Shown: piece by piece, positions 35,641 through 46,049 of the stretch
Position numbering within the stretch: position 1 is the first letter of the stretch
Layout of the letters: each line of letters starts with the position of its first letter
Source of the DNA: Chiua virens
Taxonomy: Eukaryota > Basidiomycota > Agaricomycetes > Boletales > Boletaceae
Reading direction: 5' to 3'
NCBI GenBank assembly: GCA_019787685.1
Contig: JAHNUO010000014.1
Span: 1,116,001-1,180,000 of the forward strand
DNA length: 64,000 nt
Notes under the pieces: model-generated
The model's input: the letters and a program-made list of their open reading frames with translations, nothing else
The model's database searches: none
Told to the model about the DNA's origin: nothing
Made by a program: the position numbers and the translations under genes

Positions 35641-35859
35641 TGGCTTTGAGTCTTGTATTAATTATCATTGGATATATCAAATATATTTGTGACAATTGAT
35701 CTAATATTGATGCCTTGGATCTGAAGTATAGTCTGGAGATGTTTTGATAGGTTCTATCAACCCACTCAGACAAAATAATGCCTGAGCAATAGTGTTGCAA
35801 TTCTGACATAAGGTATAACAACGTTATGTTTGATAAGCTAATTCCTTGACCCTGAAGAA

Positions 35860-36248
35860 TGGTCCAGGTCTGTCGTGCCTTTGCCCTTATATGGTAACTA
35901 TTGAGTTTTCGTCGGCACGTGTGGCTTGCTCCACGGCATACTTCGTGTGTGATAACAGATTGAAATGATGTCATCCATGTGTTTTTTGGATGATAAGCAT
36001 AGGAGTCGTTAGAGTGTAGACCCCTTGGTAGACCTTATTCTCCTCTGACATGCTGATATTTACTGGCAGGTTGCCTTCTGATTGATGCTACTATTACTAT
36101 GCTTATCATGTAAAAGTATCTGACATTGTTTTCTGTCTTACTTTTTTTTGTATTATAAACCCAGGCTCAAATTTGACTGAAATGTATTGAGCTACATAGA
36201 ACACCCTTGGTTGGATGGGTCCAGGGGTGCCCGTAGGGCCATATTGCA
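35860..36248 (+). repeat. Direct repeat copy 2 (TG...CA ends)
   Basis: Counterpart of 31869-32273 in the same orientation, about 4 kb downstream, beginning TGGTCCAGGTCTGTCGTGC and ending GGGCCATATTGCA. The pair brackets MITE A copy 1, the DUF6698 gene and the tandem repeats. Confidence 0.7.
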
Positions 36249-36452
36249 TATATAGCTATATCTAACCACCATAGATGCCTTGATGGCCTACCACCCCTTA
36301 CTACTGCCTTATAAGGTCTGCTAATCCTTTTTTGAACATTACAATGTTCATATAATGGTCATTTCAATGAGAAAATTTATATAATTTTGTCGAGTTTGCA
36401 TGAATTATAATGAGATACGATCACATGGTTAGCTTCTGCCGATTCCCATGCC

Positions 36453-36829
36453 TGTAGATCCATTCCAACTACAAATTTGAGGGTGGAGTCGAAGAAATTG
36501 TGGCACATGTGAAGTACAAGGATGCTGTCAAGCCGGGGGAGGTCATTGGGGTGGAATCAGATGAAGAATCAAATGAAGAAGCAGAAACGAGCCTTCGAGA
36601 GCTCATTGAGATGACTGCCAAGCTGGAAAAAGCTTGCATGACTCACAGTACATCCGAAAGGGCGATTGAGCTCTCTCGAAACTTCAGACAATTTCGGGTT
36701 GACTTGAGGAGGATTGAGGGCACGAGTTTGAAGCAGTCGAGCTTGCACAAGTGGTTTGGTGGCAGTGGTGCGACGTTAGGTGCGGTTGCTATCACGTGTC
36801 ACTTAGGTCACATTGTCACGCATATCTAG
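36453..36829 (+). pseudogene. C-terminal fragment of a pogo-like DDE transposase
   Basis: The frame reads YKFEGGVEEIVAHVKYKDAV, GEVIGVESDEESNEE, then LRELIEMTAKLEKACMTHST, ELSRNFRQFRVDLRRIEG and SSLHKWFG. Acidic linker, LRELI.MT.KLEKAC helix and a terminal basic helix match the tails of mushroom pogo/Tigger-type transposases. No catalytic DDE region lies upstream; the preceding 100 bp resembles the interior of MITE A (shared ATTTCAATGAGAAAATTTAT near 36360 and 32728), so this may be another deleted relative of that family. Confidence 0.55.
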
Positions 36830-36839
36830 CATTGCATAC

Positions 36840-37148
36840 TTCTAATAATGCATCAGGAAATTGGCCGTCCCGACGTGATGCGTTATGAGAACATCTAGTA
36901 ACTGTACTAGTTTGTAATAAAGTGTAGAATAGTGTTCCTACTAGTAGCTTATCTGCAAACCAACGAAATGAATGCTTAACAAGCGAGTTGATGGAAGGTT
37001 ACGTTCACGGTAGCGAAGGGAGCCGATTGGCTGATTGTGCGAGGTCGGCAGGGCAGCTTTGATAATCTAATCCAAGTCTTATCATTCAAATCGGCTTGAC
37101 TGAAATCTATCGTTTGCCATTGATCATTTATCTATCACATAATAGTAG
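36840..37148. other. No gene
   Basis: About 300 bp of AT-rich sequence between the pogo fragment and the end of the Plavaka-2 transposase; it may hold that element's terminal repeat, which I could not identify. Confidence 0.35.
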
Positions 37149-39971
37149 TTACAATTTGTCACCCAGGTCATCTGTGTCTACGGATTCATATAGAGAATCA
37201 AAACTCTCCTTGTCCATATAATGGTTGAGATAGAACTTGTCATACACCTCCTGAGACGTCGCAGTCGTCACCGTGCGATCTATGGAAGCCCCGAAGATGG
37301 GCACCAAATCAACTGCCTGAGTGACCTCCGTCAACGGGATGACAAGGCCTGCACGTGCACGTGCCAATCCTGGATGAAAATCAGAAAAAACTCGGCTAAA
37401 CCTCCACATCCGGGTATCTGGCTCATTGTCTGGAGTAGCAGCGACCTTGAATGGTTGAACATAAAGAAGGGGAAGATCCAGGAAGCCAGGAAGTTTGACT
37501 TTAAAACGAGGGGGGTTGGCTAGCTGAAAGATCGCCTTAACTTGGACGATAGGATCTAAATGTATAATCAGTATCAATCCTGTGTAACACACAATAAAAA
37601 AGATACTTACACCCAGGGTTATGTTTTCTTTGGCCATCCATATTCAGAAGAACTGCGTCGCACTGTCCACGTGGGAACTGGGCCGAAGGAGGTTCACCTT
37701 GCACAGCTTGGCTGGGTAGGATTGTCGATGGGGAGGAAGTCGAATGTTGTTGAATGCGGAACTTGTACCACACCTTGACCTTGCAGAACGTCTGCAAGAT
37801 CTGCTGGGAATGGTTACCACCGGCACAACGCACAACGCATTCCTGCAACCTGATGATAAAATCGGGAAGTGCGTATATGCCACACATCTCAACTAAGCTA
37901 TGGTGCGAGCTGTCGGGGACCCCAGTGACTGTCATCGCTGCCTCAACACCATCAGAGATGAAGCCGTCCGTGAAATGGTTACGGAACGGGGGGGGGGACC
38001 TTGAAACGGAATTGTTCTTCAGGAGCGACACGAGATACCCAGGCCATAGTTGGATCCATATAAAAAAGGCGTGCTTCCTCATCGGCGGCGTTCACCAGGG
38101 GTTCATTGTGTTGCTGAAGCAAGAGATACAGGTCAAAGCAACGCATACGCTCCTCACGATCGAGAATACGGACTATCTGCTCAGCGAAATCTTTTTGTCG
38201 GCTTGTTCGTGTGAATGGCGTTTTACAATGAGTTATGAGGAGGCGCTCAGAGATGTCGGCAGTATACTGTGGCAATCCACCGCTGTTCTCGATAGCAGAG
38301 GCAAAGCTTAAAAAAGCTCGAGTTTCGGGATGTTGAAGTCCTCCTTGACTGTCTTCTTCCCTCGACGTGCACCAGCTGCAAGGATAGCATCTTTTGATGC
38401 ATGGAATTCAGCCAGTGAGGCTTCCATCCTTCGGATTGACGTTTCCGTGTGCACGGGTCGCTGCGCTTGATATATAAAGTCTATAAGAGCCCGGACGGAC
38501 CGAACCATCTCAGGGGGTGCAGCGCCCGCGATCATGGCGACAATGGTACGTTGGATATTATGGTGTTCTCGTCCAGTCATTTGTTTCACATGCGAGACCC
38601 CCGATGTGAAGTGGCGCACCCCAATGCGCCGGTGATGAGCTTGTAGTGAGCATCAAGCTCCTCATTTCCAACCACCTCCTTGCACCACGTCAAGATATGG
38701 TCGAAGAAAAACTTGTGAAGCGTGTGGAGAGTTTCGGGGAGGAGGAAGATCGATACTTCGCTGTTCATCCAGTTGCGCCAGCATGGGAGGTGAATGCCGA
38801 TAAGCTGAAGCTCCTTGGAGAGTTTCTGAAAGCGGTCGAGGTTCCATGGGTCGACCTTGAGGCTCAGCTCGTGGATCAACTTTAAAGCATGCGAACCAGT
38901 GCGACTAGGCTGACATTCAGCATCGCCAAATTGTTTGATCGTCGCCAGCGTGATGGGGGATGCGTTTTTGGACGTGCAGGCGATCATCTGTGCTTCTGGG
39001 AGGTCTACTATCCATCCAGCAAGCGGGGTGAAATAGTATCGTGTGTTGCCTAACGGATCCAACCAAGAACGATCCTATGTTGGCTGCACGTTTGAGATTT
39101 GCGGTGACAATATCGACACACTTGTGCCAGACGCGGGATTGAAGGATGGTCTGATAGTCGGGATGAGTATTGAATTTAGGTATTGGCATAAAAGCAACAC
39201 GTCGCCAGGCGTGGGATGTCGCCTTCATACGAACGTCCGAATCTATGTTTCCGATGGTAATGAAAAGGGGGTGCATTTCTAGTCCGCCTGTCTGCCTCGT
39301 TATGGCGTTTTATCTGATGTGGCGATGATAGGTACGATGGTGGCACCGGTAGGCAAAGACGACTACATACAATGTTAGCACGCAATAAATCAGTTAGAAG
39401 ACGATACAAACCTGGATACGGAATACTTCATCGGACGTGAACCACTCTCCATACTCCCTATCGTCGCCATCCCAAACTTTGATGGGGTCGAATGTCATGT
39501 TCTGACCAAAGATTGGATTTCCAAAGATACTCCGCACAGCATCTAACCCGTCCCGCCATATCAACTGGATCTTCTTTTCAACATCATAGCCATCCACTGC
39601 GAGCTCCGTGACTTGCCACTTTGGCCCGGACGGTTGGTCCATCCAATCCAGCAATTCGCGAGCCAATGAAAATGCTGGTTTGTGTTTATTATCAAACTGA
39701 TCATGAAGGAGGTCGATTAATAGGGCGAGTAACAATGAGTAGGATTACCCAAGGAAGTCGAAGAAACGTATTGATTTGCGTTTGGGAGAAATTCTCAACG
39801 AGAAATTTGCCGAGGGACCAGTCGTCGCGGTTCGGAAAGGGCCAGTACATGTTGATCTTCCTGTTCTCATTGTACACATTGTCTTGGAACCGTTGAAACG
39901 TATTCTTGCCTGGACCATACGTATGACCTGAGGTTAGATGGTATTGCGCTGATCGACCATCGCGTTGAGAT
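37149..39971 (-). pseudogene. Plavaka-like (DUF6830-type) transposase 2, body; 5' exon displaced
   Basis: Minus strand, reading from 39971 leftward: TYGPGKNTFQRF, NRKINMYWPFPNRDDWSLGK, an intron near 39750, LLDWMDQPSGPKWQV, LIWRDGLDAVRSIFGNPIF, MTFDPIKVWDGDDREYGEWF, SSDKTPLT.., MHPLFITIGNIDSDVRMKAT, LQSRVWHKCVDIVTANLKRA, YYFTPLAGWIVDLPEAQMIA, HLPCWRNWM, LHTLHKFFFDHILTWCKEVV, VSHVKQMTGREHHNIQRTIV, FNIPKLELF, YTADISERLLITHCKTPFTR, LPLLYVQPFKVAATPDNEPD and the tail VYDKFYLNHYMDKESFDSLY. The C-terminal part corresponds to DUF6830. Frame breaks occur, for example near 38310 and 38620. The gene is cut at its 5' side by the copia insertion at 39972-39977; its zinc-finger exon now lies at about 56640-56810 in reverse. 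It would act on its own transposon ends. Confidence 0.75.
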
Positions 39972-39976
39972 GAGCA
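39972..39976 (+). repeat. Target-site duplication of copia, left (GAGCA)
   Basis: Five bases directly before the 5' LTR. The partner, GAGCG in copia orientation, follows the 3' LTR at 56806-56810 (written CGCTC on the plus strand). Four of five bases match, as expected for an older copia insertion. Confidence 0.75.
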
Positions 39977-40143
39977 TGTTGTATTATCATTATTCCTCGT
40001 ATACCGTAGTCAAACGGACGACTCGGACATCACCGTATTACATAATCTTCGGGTAGATAAGATTCATTTCGACCTACACTGAGGTGAGATCGGTCTATTC
40101 ATACTTCGTGTTCCATACTTACAACCTGTAGTATACTTCTACA
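39977..40143 (+). repeat. Copia 5' LTR
   Basis: 167 bp beginning TGTTGTATTATCATTATTCC and ending GTATACTTCTACA. It differs at four positions from the 3' LTR at 56811-56977 on the opposite strand, which has the same length. Confidence 0.88.
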
Positions 40144-40155
40144 GGTTATGAGCCC
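40144..40155 (+). other. Primer binding site, half-tRNA initiator Met type
   Basis: GGTTATGAGCCC directly follows the 5' LTR. Its complement GGGCTCATAACC is the anticodon arm of initiator methionine tRNA. Copia elements such as the Drosophila one prime from the internal end of a cleaved initiator tRNA, with a nearly identical site. Confidence 0.75.
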
Positions 40156-43100
40156 TGGTGCTCGAATCTAAGGATCAAATCGCATATGTTTGTGTCGAAA
40201 CCGCGCATACATCCATCGATATGTCTACAACTACATCAGAAGAAGTCAAGCTACCTAAGCTTGATGCTTCCGGCAAAGAGTGGACTACCTGGAAAGTCCG
40301 ACTCCAGCTCGCTACCAGCAGTCGAGGACTCGCAGGATACCTCGACGGGAGCAAGGCGAAGCCCGTAGATCCAGCAACCGGGAAACCGTCTGGATGGACG
40401 CCAGCTGATGCTGCTGAGCGTAAGTTAGTCGCGGATTACGAAAAGGATCTGGCGACCTGGGACGAAAAAGACACGAAAGTGCGACATATGATCGCAAATA
40501 CCCTTCCCAATTCCATCTTCGTTCGTCTTGTGAACAAGAACTCTGCTCACGAGTACTTCATGACCCTTCGCGCTTTCTTCGAGAAGCGATCCCTCGTTGT
40601 TGGTGCTGAGATGCGGCGTCAGCTGGGAGAGCTCAAGCTGAAAGAAGGAGGAGACGCACGTGCGCATATAGAGAAGATTATCGCACTTCGTGAAGACCTA
40701 GCCTCTATTGGACGACCAGTGAGCGACGAAGACCTGTTTAGCATCGTATATGCGTCGCTTCCACGCTCGTATAACCCTGGACTTGCCGCGTTATCTTCCA
40801 CGATGCGCCTACAAGGCACATCCATTACCTCAGATGATCTGATGGACATCGTGCTGGAGGAATATGAACGACTTATGCTTCAGAGCGGAGGAAAGGGAAA
40901 GAACTCTTCGTCGAGTGAGGACGCAGCGTTTGGAGCCGATGCGTCGTTCAAGAAAGGGAAAGGAAAGGGGAAGAAGTTTGGCGGCGACTGCTATAACTGC
41001 GGTTGGCCCGGCCATAATGATCGAGACTTCTGGGAGGAAGGCGGCGGAAAAGCTGGTCAGGCTCCAAAGGGATGGAAGCCACGCGGAAAGAAAGCTAAAA
41101 ACAACAAAAGCAAAAGCAAATCGTCAGTCTCCGCGAATACAACCACTAGCGAGAAGGATACCGCCCAACCTGACAGTGCTTGGGTCGCCGTGCCCGAGTC
41201 AGACTCGCTCACCACAAGCGATGTCGATGCCTTCCTAGCCCGCAGCGACAATGTACCTGAGCTATACGACAGTGGTGCCTCACAACACCTTTCTCCGTGC
41301 CGTGAACGATTCCTAAACTATGTCAGTACCCCACCCAAGCCAATCAGAGGAGCGGATAATGGAACGTTCAACGCGATCGGACGAGGGGACTTGCCTATCT
41401 ATCTCCCAAATGGGGATACTCGGTCGCACATTCTTTTGAAGAACGTCTTGTATGCACCGAGTATGCGAGTCACGCTCGTGTCGATTAGTCGTCTTGCAGA
41501 AGCAGGCTGTCGCGCAGTCTTCGATAAAGGAATTTGTCAGATCTTCAACACGGAACGTCGTCTCCTGGGCCAAGTCAAGGTCGCAAACGGCTTGTACCGA
41601 ACGCAATCTGATTACTCAGTGACCGCTGCGCCCGCAACCGGAGACAGGCAACTGACCATGGAGGATCTACATGCTCGATTGTCCCATATCGGAGTGGGAA
41701 CAATCCGCGATATGCTAGCGAAAGGGGTGATCACCGGTGTGACATTAGACCCAGATCACAGTGATATGGGTCAATGCGCTTCTTGTGAGTACGGGAAAGA
41801 AACCCGAAAACCTATCTGGAAGGTCCGTGATCCTAGCGAACAGAGAAACTTGGCGAGGAAATACATACCGACGTCTGGGGACCTTCGCCTGTCCAAACTC
41901 CAGGAAAACGGAGCTACTATTGCTCTTTTACCGATGATCACACACGCTACACACGCGTAAACCTTATGCCCGTGAAATCCGACACGTTCCAAGCGTACCT
42001 CGAGTTCGAATCCTGGTTGAAGACACAACATGGGATTTCTGTAAAAAGGCTTCGTTCTGACCGTGGGGGGAGTATCTGTCTGACAAATTTACGCGTCACT
42101 TAAAAACCAACGGGACAGAACGAAAACTCACCACACATGATACGCCAGAACACAATGGAGTGGCCGAACGCTTGAATCGAACTCTTGTCGAACGTGTGCG
42201 CACCGTCCTGCACGCAAGCGGATTGCCTAAAAGTTTGTGGGGGGAGGCGCTCCTACATGTCGTCTGGGTGAAAAACAGATCAGCGACACGGGCATTGGAT
42301 GAAAAAAACGCCGTATGAAATGTTGTACGGCAAGAAACCCGACTTGGGTGACTTACCATCCTGGAGAGCAAAGTGCTGGATCTTTGATCGCTCGGGATCG
42401 AAGTTTGACGAACGAGCTAAAGAAGGTCATTGGGTTGGATTCGATGCGGAGTCTACAGCACATCGGATTTACTTACCTGGTCGACACGCCGTGGTCATTG
42501 AACGAAACGTCACCTTCCAGCGAGACAAACTTGTCTCGATGCGACTCAATAATGTCGCAGACAGGACCAACGTCGATCAAAATGACTCTGCACCCAAGGA
42601 TTCACATACGGCAGTGACTCGGACCAATGCTCAACCAGCACCAGCCCAAGTCAATCCTGACGCTGTCGTCGTTAACCCGCCAGATGGAACGAATCTGCGA
42701 CGATCAACTCGTCAGCGGACGGAATCCACCTACCTCCAGATAAGTTACGTCAGGGAGAACTTGAAGGCACTCACGATGGTAAAGGAGGGAAATCAATTGT
42801 TCCCAAAGGCATTCAGACCGCCGTGAAAGAAGGTGTCGAAGGTGGACACGCGTCAACGGCGTGGGAACTAGACGACGAAAATGTGGTCTTTGCGCTACTC
42901 GCCGGGAACGCAGAAGCTGAGGGCCTAGAACCAACGACGATTGAGGAAGCCAAGACACGACCTGATTGGCCAAAGTGGGAAGAGGCAATCAATGCGGAGC
43001 TGAAGAGTCTCGACGACGCCCATACCTGGAATGTAGTCGAACGCCCGAAGGACGCCAACGTTGTAAGCTGCAAATGGGTCTTCAAAATCAAGAAGAATGC

Positions 43101-43710
43101 TGCAGGCGAGATCGACAAGTACAAGGCACGTCTAGTGGCCCGGGGTTTTACTCTGCAATACGGCGTCGATTACAACGAGACTTACGCTCCAGTAACAAGA
43201 CTCGCTTCTCTCCGCCTCATCTTAGCGATCGCGGCACGTCATGACTGGGATGTCGATGTATTCGATTTCCACAGTGCGTTCCTCAACGGGAAATTGGACG
43301 ATGACGAGATCATCTTCATGGAACTCCCGCCCTGATTGACAAACAAGGTCGGGACCTTGTCGCTCGTCTTTGCGTCGCAATCTACGGTTCTAAGCAGGGT
43401 GCGTTAAAATGGTACCAACGTCTTAACGCTACACTACGGGACCTAGGCTTCACTCGAATGGAAGCAGATCGGGGAGTGTTCGATCGTCGCCGAGCATATT
43501 CTCATCCTGGCCCCGCACGTGGATGACTGTACAATCACCGGGAGTTCGTCCGACGTCGTTAAAGCCTTCAAGGAGGAAATCGGACACGTTTTCGGATTAC
43601 CGATCTGGGGCCAATCACTTGGCTGCTTGGGATGAAGGTTACGAGGGACCGGAAAAATCGCACCATTTCCATATCTTAGGAACCGTATATTAACGGTATC
43701 CTGGCCAAGT

Positions 43711-43720
43711 ACAATTTTAC
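43711..43720 (+). repeat. Target-site duplication of the LINE, left
   Basis: ACAATTTTAC before the LINE; an exact copy follows it at 44401-44410. Removing the insert and one copy restores the copia reading YNFTDAKPVS. Confidence 0.9.
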
Positions 43721-44400
43721 ATCAAAAAATCGCCAACCCCCTGCTGCCCCCACTGCCAGACAAGCGAGAAACTGTCGTCCATTTCCTCATTTTCTGCCCA
43801 GCACACGCAAAATCTCGCACACCCCTCAACGACAAGCTAAAACGAAAAGCCAGAGACCTATCAACCCTGCTCGCCGACCCGCTAGGCATCAAACAAACCC
43901 TCATCTTCGCCCACGCAACCGGAAGATTCAAGGACTCTTTTGGTAATCTCAATCCTGCCGCGAACACACGCTAACACAACCCCACACCAGCGCCGACACC
44001 GACCCTCACATGACCAGCACACTAAAAGCTTTCGCCCACCCCCCAGCAACAGCACAACCACAATCCACCCAGCCAAACGCCCGGGTGACGGCTACACCAG
44101 CTGGCTTCTACGCCACACAAGGATCTCAACAGATCCCACCAAGAGAATGGGGCCCCTTTTCCCCCTTCTCTTCTCTCCCATCATATGCTACCACAAAACA
44201 CACTCAGATATGCCTGCACCTATGTTTCCACACGTACACCAACCCTATGCCCACGGGCCCCACTTATATCCAGATATGTTTCGCGCATCACAGTAGATTA
44301 TTTAGTAGTACGACACACATCAGCGACCTGTAAATGTCCGACAAGGGGCGAACGCTCCACTGGACAATAAACGAGGATGCCAAAATAAAATAAAATAAAA
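43721..44400 (+). mobile_element. 5'-truncated non-LTR retrotransposon (LINE)
   Basis: A 680-bp insert with a perfect 10-bp target duplication and an AAATAAAATAAAATAAAA tail. The first 250 bp encode, with one frame change, CPHCQTSEK...ETVVHFLIFCPAHAKSR, the zinc-ribbon end of LINE reverse transcriptases, then LIFAHATGRFKDSF. The remainder is 3' untranslated sequence. The 5' truncation is typical of target-primed reverse transcription. Confidence 0.88.
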
Positions 44401-44410
44401 ACAATTTTAC
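44401..44410 (+). repeat. Target-site duplication of the LINE, right
   Basis: ACAATTTTAC after the A/T-rich tail, identical to 43711-43720. Confidence 0.9.
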
Positions 44411-44651
44411 AGACGCGAAACCGGTTTCCATCTCTCTTGACCCGCACGTTCAACTCTCTGACAAACAGTCTCCCAAGAGTACGAGCGAAATTGCGCGCAT
44501 GCGGAACATCTCTTATCGCCAAGCCGTAGGCTCACTAATCCATTTGACCGCTGGTACTCGACCGGACATCGCATTTGCGACATCCTTTGTTGCGCAATTT
44601 AACAACAATCTTGGCTGGGACCACTGGGAAGCGGTAAAGCGAATCTATATA

Positions 44652-45446
44652 CAGTCGACTCCCACATAAGCGATAGCTCTCGGGACACGCCTGAAGGTAT
44701 ACACTATGAGGGAGTATTCGTTCTGTGGAAGGTCGGCCTTCTGAGGCAAATTGGTAAACACTCGTGAATAGTATTGGTTACATAACATCAAATCTAATGT
44801 GTTACGAGGCTAAGTACGAGCAAAATAATCTATAAACTTGAAGCGTGCTACGACGTCATGTTTCGCATCCCACTAGTTTGTCTGCTGCCCAAACGTGCAC
44901 AACATGTACCTGGTAGCCTCCTGCAACACAAACACGGCCTCAAGCACATCCTTTTGGGTGCGACGAGGCAGCCGGTGTTTCAGCATCAGCATCGGCATCC
45001 AAGCCGTCCTTTTCCTGCTTTGTACGCGCATCCATAACCGCCTGGAAAGTGTCTTCGTCGGTTGCCTCGAAGATGTTGTGCATCTCTGTGTTTGGGTTGA
45101 GGAGCTCGGTAATGCTCATACGGTTCAAAGGCTGGAGGACACCGGTTGACTCGAGTTGGTCCGGAGCTTTCTCGAGCTCTTTCTTCAGTGTCGGAACGAA
45201 AGGTGGCCATTCTTGCCTTCATTGTCATGTCGAGGTTGAAAAAATTATATAATATGGTTTCCTAATATAGTATTATCCGGGTGTTTTATCGGTTATGACC
45301 ACAAGAAAACCCTATCGGATATCTGGTATGGGAGAGTTATTCCTTATTGTCCGAAATCCCCGCAAACCAGGTCGGGAAATTCAGAAACCCATACATTATG
45401 AGGGAGTATCGCTTATACCACGTATCGCTTATGTGGGAGTCGACTG
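44652..45446 (-). mobile_element. 795-bp pogo-like MITE (family B), copy 1
   Basis: Terminal inverted repeats CAGTCGACTCCCACATAAGC with TA on both sides (44650-44651 and 45447-45448). The minus-strand frame 45128-44940 reads MSITELLNPNTEMHNIFEAT then DEDTFQAVMDARTKQEKDG; after a frame change come PRRTQKDVLEAVFVLQEATR and MLCTFGQQT. This is the C-terminal end of a fungal pogo-type transposase. The element has the same length as copy 2 at 57509-58303, in opposite orientation. Confidence 0.85.
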
Positions 45447-45449
45447 TAT

Positions 45450-45597
45450 GTACAATTGGGTTAGGCCGACATTTTGGATTAGCTTACATAACCAATATGT
45501 ACAGACCCACTTTTACGTACCCTATCACTACTACCAACTACCCCTATTCCCTATTACTGCTTACATAATCAAATGTCGGCCGGTCCCAGTTGTACGA
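45450..45597. repeat. Small fold-back sequence next to MITE B
   Basis: GTACAATTGGGTTAGGCCGA at 45450 pairs with the complement of CGGCCGGTCCCAGTTGTAC ending near 45597, and TTAGCTTACATAA pairs loosely with the CTGCTTACATAATC side. It may be a short MITE of about 148 bp; no target duplication is evident. Confidence 0.5.
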
Positions 45598-45599
45598 TG

Positions 45600-46049
45600 C
45601 GTCGGCCGGACTTTGGTTGGTACCAGTTTTAGGATGTTTTGTACATGCGGGTAGAACCACTTTTACGATAATTTTTGACTGAATCATGTGGGTACAGTTG
45701 TTGCAGCCGACGACGAGATGGTAGCGATCCATCCTCCAGGAACGTATTTCCGTGTTGGGAATGAGGGTCATGGACATGGTTTCACGCAGGAAATCAATGA
45801 TAGTGGTCATTGTGGCAGAAAGGTGTGGGAAGGTGTTTATGGTTGAGGAGGTTGCAGTGCACTTTGTGAATCAGTATGTCGTCAACATTGCTGTTTGTAA
45901 CTAGCTGGTTATCGTCGTGTGTTTTGTGTACGACTCAGTAATCGATCATCCAAAACAACCCACGTGATGTTTACCGTAAAAGGAAACTCACGTAATTTTT
46001 CTTTTTTCCCGCATAGTTGATTTCTTTGGTGGGCACCACTGGACAATAT
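45600..46049. other. No supported gene
   Basis: AT-rich stretch with short frames only (for example 45544-45810 minus). Nothing recognisable. Confidence 0.35.

Larger units (their letters stand above)
39977..44650 (+). mobile_element. Copia (Ty1-type) LTR retrotransposon, 5' part
   Basis: Carries the 5' LTR, primer site, gag, protease, integrase and most of reverse transcriptase. It ends abruptly within the last reverse-transcriptase segment at WDHWEAVKRIY, where MITE B copy 1 begins. The rest (connection and RNase H, polypurine tract, 3' LTR) is on the minus strand at 56811-57508. A LINE is nested at 43721-44400. Confidence 0.88.
40158..44650 (+). pseudogene. Copia gag-pol polyprotein, 5' part, frameshifted
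   Basis: The gag domain (LDASGKEWTTWKVRLQLATS) starts best at the internal Met near 40221. A CCHC knuckle at about 40990 reads CYNCGWPGHNDRDF, with Phe in place of the last Cys. The protease motif is LYDSGASQHLSP (Asp codon 41268). Pre-integrase zinc residues are LHARLSH and CASC. The integrase core runs through HTDVWGPSP, FTDDHTRYTRV, LRSDRGG and HNGVAERLNRTLVERVRTVL. Reverse transcriptase shows CKWVFKIK...YKARLVARG, ETYAPVTRLASLRLIL, FDFHSAFLNG and HVDDCTITG (43516; usual YVDD). Frameshifts fall in homopolymers near 41848 (A3 for A4), 42066 (G6 for G7) and 42303 (A7 for A6), and again near 43334, 43480 and 43590. The long frame 40158-41960 is only gag, protease and the start of integrase. 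Inactive as written. Confidence 0.85.

Noticed and set aside
31869..36248. Firm call of a complete LTR retrotransposon
   Set aside because: TG...CA ends are present, but no target duplication, primer site, purine tract or gag-pol was found between the repeats.
45295..45654. 119-codon ORF at the right end of MITE B copy 1
   Set aside because: Same read-through of the MITE terminal repeat into unrelated flank as at the other copy.
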